NCBI GenBank assembly: GCA_029721435.1
Contig: CM056576.1
Location: 112,882,666-112,946,665 of the forward strand
DNA: 64,000 bases
Direction: 5' to 3'
DNA from: Gymnothorax reevesii
Lineage: Eukaryota > Chordata > Actinopteri > Anguilliformes > Muraenidae
Each line of letters opens with the position of its first letter. Within the stretch, counting starts at the first letter, position 1. Positions 57,373-64,000 of this stretch are shown in pieces. The notes under the pieces are model-generated. The model saw only the letters and a program-made list of their open reading frames with translations, was not told where the DNA came from and searched no databases. Both the position numbers and the translations under genes were made by a program.

Positions 57373-60300
57373 CTATGGAAGGAGAGCAGAGTAACTGGTC
57401 TGTCCATTCATCAAATCACTGCAAACTACATGCACAGTGTGTCACCATTGTGGCTAGATTTCATGAGCAAGTTTATGAAATGTAAAGCCAAAAACAGCAG
57501 CACTATAAAGATCTCACTTTTCCAATTTATATGATCCTCAAACTAATAATAATCAATAGAAAAAATTAGTTATTCATAAGTAAGATTCACACACACAGCA
57601 CAACAACACATAACACAATACCCCGGATAGCAAAACCCAACTAATACAGTTAGTAACCACCTTTTTGTCCTTTTTGATTTGCAGCACAATGTGTTTGTGA
57701 ATAAGACTCTTTTCTGCATGTCTAGTCTTTGGAATGGTTTCACATTCTTCCTTTAAAATAAAGTTCAAGTTTCTTCAAATTGTTTGGGAATCTTCTGTGC
57801 ACAACACTTTTGTATCATCTACTGTTTTTTTTTTTTTATAGGATTTAGGTCTGGCTTCTAACATGCCCTCGCCACGACTTTGATTTTCCTTTCCTAGTTG
57901 TATGGCATGCTTTGGGTAACTGTTATGTTAAAAGTTGAAATTCCCATTTCATCTTCAGCTTTGTAAATGCGGCTAGAAGGTTTTGAGCTAAATTCTCCAA
58001 TATTTCAAGCTGTTCCTTATTCCATTTATCTTGACAAGCTCCCCATCCCAGCTGAAGAGAAATTGCTAAAAGCATGATGATGAGAAGACAGTGCTTATGA
58101 TTGTTCCTGCGAATTTTGGGCAATTCTGAAATATCACTAAATAGAAAGATGCATTTCGAAATGTCAGGCTCTAAAAGGCTCTCTATATTCATGAAAAATC
58201 GCAACATCTTAATGTAACATGGCATTGCCCCCCCAACCCAGCACAATCATTCCTGTCACATCTCCTACCAGCATTGTTTAGCTTTTAATGGCAAGTTTCC
58301 TTGCAAACAGAAAGACCCCACTCCCCCTGTCCTTGCATGCATTTACTTGCGGACCAATCCTGGAATTTTGCATAATGCTGACATTCAAATTTAGCAAGCT
58401 CTGCGTGACTAATCATAGGCATGACTCATATCGGAAAGTGACTAGGCCTTTCTCCTGACTAGAGGGTTTAAAGCCAGGGGCTGGCACTACTGCTAAGATG
58501 AATTAGAGCTGTTCACATCATAACCTTAAGAGGTTCTAGTTTTTAACAGTACTCCTGAGCCCTCCCAATTTACTGAAACCCAAGGAAAAGCTGAACAAAA
58601 AAGGCTATGAAATATGTCTATGTTGGTGATCAGAAAACAAATATAAATAGCATGAACTAACATAAGTTAAATTTTAAATTCACATTCATAGGGTGCAGTA
58701 ATTTCTACATGGTTCACCTGATTTATGTGCACCCTTAATTGAAAGCTGACAGTCAAGCACTTTCACCTCATATTCACAATGTACAGTAGTGTGCAATGAT
58801 GACTATACACCGCCATTTTTGTCTAAAAGGGGTTCTAATATATTACCTCTCTATCATTTTTGGTGAAAATGTTTTGAAAATACTATTGTATGCAATGAAA
58901 ACAAGATAATAATAATAATAATAATAAATTGCCAATAAATTCAAGAATTGGTCACCAATGGACTGGGAACATGTCCTTTGGGTCGATGAATCAAGATTGC
59001 ACATTTTTCACCAAAACACAGTTTATAATCATCACTGCACACTGCTGCATGTATGTGAGTCAATTTCACATTGATCAAAATAACCATTTGCAATTATTGC
59101 ACAGCATACTCATCTATTTTTTTCCTTTGAGGCAATCATGTGGTTTTGAAACTTCAAACTACCATGGCAGATAAAATTGTGCTGTAGCGCTCCATGACCT
59201 TGTTGTCAAAGAGGTGCCAAAATAGCTTAAATTTTAATCACATTTTTGAAAATGTAGATAATTTGTTGGTCTTCATATATTTCTAAATATAATTTTTTTT
59301 AATCAATCTCAAAATTTTTGGCAATATATAAATCGCATTCCGGAAGATGAAAATAATTTGTTGGTCATCATATATTTCCAAAGATGGATTTTTTTTTACA
59401 ATCTCAATCTCAGATTTCAGGCAATATCCAGTGAGGTCAATTCCTGTTTTTTTTATTTCAGACTGTTCTTGCCTTACCTTGTGCCATTTGAGGCTATTAA
59501 GGAGGGTTTACCGCTAAAATTTCACCAAAGACAGAGTACTAAGCACAATTAAAGCATGTTTAAACTACTGGCCGGTATTATGTCCTATATAGGGTCATAA
59601 TACCGGTCAGCCCAGCTTCTTTCGTGTCATTAAAAGATCAGTTCATTGTAATGCTGCTAATAACAGTGGTGAGCTTGAAATTCTTGGTGCAAAAATAAAA
59701 AGTTTCTAAAGAATTAATGAGGAAAGAAATAGGTGCATTATCACCAGAATGTGTTGTTTCTTTTTTTACACAAGGAGCAAACACACTCTTTAGTTTGCAC
59801 AAAGTGATCAGTAGCACAGTTACATTAGATGTGGAGCTGACAATATTTGCGCTTATGTATGTGAGATTTGTGTGGTTTGGGTAGTGTGAATTCCTGATAC
59901 TGCTCTTGTCTCAGCAGGAATGACTACAAAAAGAGGCCTGCACACTATTCAAACGCAAAGAAAACACTTGGTACTGCTGATACCCAATAAAGATACACTG
60001 AGTAATACTCAAATATATTTTTTGGTAATTTCAGAAAAATGTTTTTAATGACTAAATCAGTTCGAGAAGATCAGATGTATATGTTGTTGGCGGTGTTTCC
60101 TTGGAAATGAGGCAGCTTGCCACATAACCGAAGTACCAGAACTCTAGAGCATGCAGAGGTTAAAAATACAATGACAGTTGAGAACTGTTGTACCAGAATT
60201 CAAAATGTTTATAACAGATTTTGTTTTTAACATTGCTGAGTGTTCACAAGTACTGATTTCCGCATTCTTGCGTGAATGGCCTGTATGATAGTTATCGGTT

Positions 60301-61619
60301 TAACAACAACAAATTTTAAGTTGCCATGAGATTTGGAGAGCTTGCCTGTTCTATCTGTCACTAATGCTGTTGTTCCTCCAGCCTAGCTAAAGCTGACAGG
60401 TGCTCTGGTTTGGGGGCCTGCCGGTGACTAAATTCTGTTGGGATGGCATCACCTTTCAAAATCTGATATTTACAGGGCGATTCAATTCCATATTTTAGGT
60501 AAATGTGCTCCTTGAAACAACTGGGTAAAAAGTGTGCAGTGTGTGGTAGGTCCAAGTTTCCCCATTTAGTTGGAGCAACCAACAGCCACATACAGTGGCA
60601 TTATGACAGATTTTGTCACTCAGGTCCCAGTAATGATAGAAAGATCAAAGGTAGGTATTACCTATGTAAAATTAAGCTGCAGCATAAGTGATAATCAAGA
60701 CTGATCTATACACACTTCATATTGATCAGCTGATTTTCTGGTGTCCTCACGCATCATAATGTCTGGTGCATTGCCTCAAGTAGTAGTTTTTGATTGGCTA
60801 GAATATACAGAATGGTAGCATTAATGAAGTTGTGCTGATGGGTTGTATACAGAGGTTTGACGTTTGATAACTCGGTGCATAAAAATGGCAAAACTTTGCA
60901 AAAACATTTATGGAAGGAGAAAAACATGTAATCCTACTGGGTAAGAGCAGAAATAAATTTCTTATTTGCCTCTAAGCGCAGAAAAAAAGACAAACTGCAG
61001 TTGCCCTTTGCAAGTGAACCCATTCAACTCATGTGCTGAATTTCTCCATGCATCACTGCGACTGAGTCAGAGCGCCCTTACAGCTACCGGGAGAATCTGT
61101 TTATACATTCATACAAACAGCATTTACAACACTTTTGTCCTCTAGCCCTGACTTATGTTTTTTTCCTGAATACACAGTGGCTCAAGCAAATGCCTAACAT
61201 ACTCTACCCACAGCCCTGAGATGAGCACAAGAATATTTCATCCATCCTTTGCAGGAAATATGATAGTGCATGGCAACCCTGATAATTTACGGCAAATATG
61301 CAAGTATTAGCATTTACTGTTTGTGCATTTTGTGAGTCAGTAAAGGCATGTTTAGTTAAGCAATGCATGATGGAGAATAAAATAAATGCAGCGGGAATAA
61401 CCATATTAATTCATTTTTCTTTTAAGAAACTGCAGTTTTTTTGGTCATTTCAAGTCAGCATAATTGTTTGTAATTACAACCATTTCATAAAATCAGGACA
61501 TGTCATTGAATGTGAATATAAACGGAATGGAATGATTTGCAAATCATTTGAACTCCATATTTCATCTAAAATTGACCAGTTTGGCTAAACCAGTTTGATC
61601 ATGAAACTTATCTTTTCTG
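57373..61619. other. Probable sgip1 intron 1 (upstream of segment 1), nothing coding recognised
   Basis: I looked for the expected ATGATGGAGG-GT start exon on the minus strand and did not see it. Contains an (AAT)n run at about 58908-58926 and AT-rich DNA. Confidence 0.45.
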
Positions 61620-62375
61620 TGGCCCTTTCCAACTTTCTTTCGTCATCGGCTCAAAATATCTATGAAAGAAGAGTGCTGCATTATCAGGCAATGTTCTGGG
61701 AAGGAATTTTTGGTTATTTTTAACTTTCCGAGGCCAAAATATGCCTTTGAGGAATCCAAATGTGTGATAGGGCATTATCGGCAGAGCAATGCTTTCACCC
61801 AATTACCCTTTCAAAACTAGGAAAGCATGGAAAGACAGACTCAAAAGGATATGGATTGAAAAGGAGGAAATCACAGCTCGGAAAAGCCTCAAAAAGATCT
61901 GCTTGTACAGCACTGATTCCGTGTTTTCCGACCGTTTGCTCTTGCTGGAGTGAGGGAGAAGAAAGGTGAAAGCGGAGACGTTCCCGTATGAAACCGCGTT
62001 GCTAATGCTTGCGCAATGCATTTGTGATATGAACATTCGATACTAATATTCATACCCCCGTTTTCACTTAAAAAAAACCCGGAAATATACTTGTACCCCC
62101 TTTAAAAATTGTTCCGGCAAATATAAAGTTGTAAAAAGTGGAAGTTGCACATAGAAATGTCCCCGCACTCACCCTGGTTTTGAAAGGGTGATTGGGTGAA
62201 AGCATCGGTTTGCAAATAATCCCCTATCTCACATTTGGATTCCTCAAAGCCATGTTTTGGTCTCGGGAAGTTAAAAATGACCATTTCCTTCCCACGACAT
62301 TGCCTGATAATGCAGCACTCTTTTTTGGAGATTATTTTGCACAGATGACATGAAAGAGAGCTGGATTCGTTTAGA
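61620..62375. repeat. Inverted repeat, arms of about 200 bp, spacer about 340 bp
   Basis: 61620-61825 and 62165-62375 are inverse complements with moderate divergence: 'gtgctgcattatcaggcaat' at 61672 reappears inverted at about 62300, 'tttgaggaatccaaatgtg' at 61746 reappears inverted at about 62235, and 'gctttcacccaat' at the inner end is matched too. The spacer has no ORF of note. No target duplication was identified at the outer ends. Confidence 0.85.
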
Positions 62376-63774
62376 TGGTTGCACTCCCCCTTTTTAATGG
62401 TGATGGCTAGACTTTCCCATGGGCCCAGCTATTCACATTGCCCCTTTAAGCGAGATTTCAGTGGCGCACATGCTCTTTGCAGACTTCATATGGCAGATGA
62501 TGCGCAAATCGCATTGTAAAAGGGGGGAATATTAAGTTCTATCGCTTTCTCCATGGTAAAAGGCAGCGGACAGCGTGGATTCGGGTTATAAACAGGAAGA
62601 ATATGTGTTCTAAAGTAACATTCTAAGGTGCACAGTGTACATCTTTTGGCAGGATGGCCTGATTTTGTGGACCCTTACGAGGAAAGAATTCTGCATTCAA
62701 CCTTCACCAATATCGAATGAAATCAGAACTTTTTTGGCTTACCTTGATGTTTTGATACCCGGAGAAACATTTGGGAGTTTAAAAATGTAAAGTGTACATC
62801 CAATCAAGAAAATTTTGAGTTAAATGTCTAGCATGACCCTACATGGTAATGGCATAGAATGGCAGCAGCCATGATACTAATGACACATTGGATTGCTAGG
62901 GCATATGCAGCATGTACATTCGCGATATTAAATATTGATGTTAAAATCTAACCCCACATCTCTCTCATAAAATATATTACAAATCATTCAGACAAATAAA
63001 AAGCCAAAAAAGTGGAGGCTGGATAAGGAATCCTTTCCCCCTGATGATGCAGACTATGCTCTAACAGTCGTCTTCAAACTAAAACCATTGACTACTTCGG
63101 CTTTGGCACAACTTAGACTTGAAAGACTATATCGGCGAGGTATTGTCAAGGTAAGTCCTTGACGTTATTGTTTTCAGCACCAATGAGAATTCAACATCAT
63201 ATCTGTTGCATTCAGTCAAGCAGTAATGATGTTGTTTCAGTACGTCTTGGCCTCGTATTTCACATGTGTTCCTGCACACTTATCAACGTGGAGAAGAGGT
63301 TAGGATCATATGTGCTCGCCGGTTCATCTGAACAGTGCGAATTTGTTGCAGGAACACTGTAGCGGTTGCCTGACTTATAGCGTGGGACCCAATTATCGTG
63401 GTGTAGATGACATGAATTCACGTACGCAAAACTAACCGGCAAGCAAATTCAACTTTGTTGGCTATATAAAGCAAGTAATTATGTAATCGAAATCACAAAG
63501 AAACCAAATGATTATTACAAGAAATCAGTGCTGAAACAGCTGAAATGAAAAACAAGTCAATCTAATTTTCGGATGTTTAAGTGACCCAATTATTGTAGTA
63601 GTAAAGAAGCAGTGAGCAGTAAATGGGGATGGTTAGCCTGTCATGTGCAAATGTTTGTTGACTGCAGACGTTTTTCAATCATTGCTTGAACTAAATCTCT
63701 GAAAAAGGCTCAGATGCGCTCAGCTCACGAAAAGTTATTAAACAATTAAGCAATGGGTACTAAAACCTATAAAA
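62376..63774. other. Probable sgip1 intron 1 DNA
   Basis: No exon-like segment or repeat end recognised. Confidence 0.4.
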
Positions 63775-64000
63775 AGTAAAACACACTAATCAAGAAGGCA
63801 TAGGCAGCACTCCAAATACATAAAAAATATATTTATTGCCACACAATAGGACGTTTAGGGTGGTACCCTTCCTCAGCATGTATGGCAAACAGGATCAATC
63901 GGCACAGGTGTGTTTTATAGGCACAGGTAATCTCATTACTATGGGCATCCAACAGGTGTCTCTAATACGACTTAACATGCTAATTAATGCATAATACACA
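63775..64000 (-). mobile_element. Retroelement-like end with degenerate hammerhead-like motif
   Basis: Minus strand reads ...ctgaggaagg-gtaccaccc-taaacgtc..., close to the C-TGATGA / stem / GAAAC core of hammerhead ribozymes carried by Penelope-like elements, with changes in both boxes, followed by 'ctattgtgtggcaataaata'. The element is cut by the window edge, so the class is only suggested. Confidence 0.35.

Noticed and set aside
1..64000. CRISPR arrays, phage or plasmid genes, bacterial operons
   Set aside because: No regularly spaced direct repeats with unique spacers, no long bacterial-type gene runs; the content is a vertebrate intron landscape.

Overview
The window is intron-rich vertebrate DNA and almost certainly comes from a teleost fish. 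It carries one host gene, spread over about 55 kb of the minus strand. The introns are crowded with DNA transposons typical of ray-finned fishes (Tc1-like, hAT, PIF/Harbinger and piggyBac-like), a Ty3/gypsy LTR element, solo LTRs, LINE fragments and a 5S-rRNA-derived SINE. Nothing here looks bacterial or plasmid-borne, and most ORFs in the window are chance frames in introns or transposons.

The host gene is sgip1 (SH3GL/endophilin-interacting protein 1, an endocytic adaptor of the muniscin/FCHO family). I could place 21 consecutive coding segments from 57372 down to 2651. All have splice sites, and all have phases that join without a break. Together they give 3009 coding bases. By family knowledge only the start segment (about MMEG) and the last few codons (about KYLADN-stop) are missing. 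Neither is visible, so the first exon should lie above 64000 and the last below 1. Segments 1-9 (57372-48347) encode the basic, membrane-binding N-terminal part and the conserved acidic FYSSSES region. Segments 10-14 (39649-36899) encode the proline-rich centre, which includes one unusually large exon. Segments 15-21 (28479-2651) encode the C-terminal mu-homology domain (muHD). Teleosts have two SGIP1 paralogues, and I cannot say which this is.

Three gene features stand out. One intron (51971-54741) is a textbook minor-class (U12) AT-AC intron. The proline-rich exon holds eight tandem 54-bp units, each adding 18 residues, and five of the eight carry a PxxPxR SH3-ligand motif. A 12-base microexon (50146-50157) sits upstream of a 25-base one.

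Layout by increasing coordinate: 1-500 is a tandem-structured repeat ending in a palindrome. The last muHD segment seen is at 2651-2815. A 14.6-kb intron follows with Tc1 relics, a solo LTR (6361-6793), a hairpin MITE, a split LINE, a 1.8-kb TIR element and a nested transposon stack (14037-16866). muHD segments lie at 17371-18785. Introns to 36898 hold two more Tc1-type relics, piggyBac/Harbinger MITEs, a Tc1 copy at 25756-27347, a hAT MITE, the 5S SINE and a second copy of the 1-500 repeat. The proline-rich exons lie at 36899-39649. An 8.7-kb intron contains a decayed gypsy element (40151-44051) and a LINE 3' end. The N-terminal exons occupy 48347-57372, with a 1.15-kb solo LTR and a nested TIR element inside the U12 intron. 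The final 6.6 kb, probably intron 1, contains a 200-bp-arm inverted repeat at 61620-62375.

I did not find an undescribed multi-gene system. The most informative signals are the U12 intron, the SH3-motif repeat array, the microexons and the cleanly datable transposon insertions.
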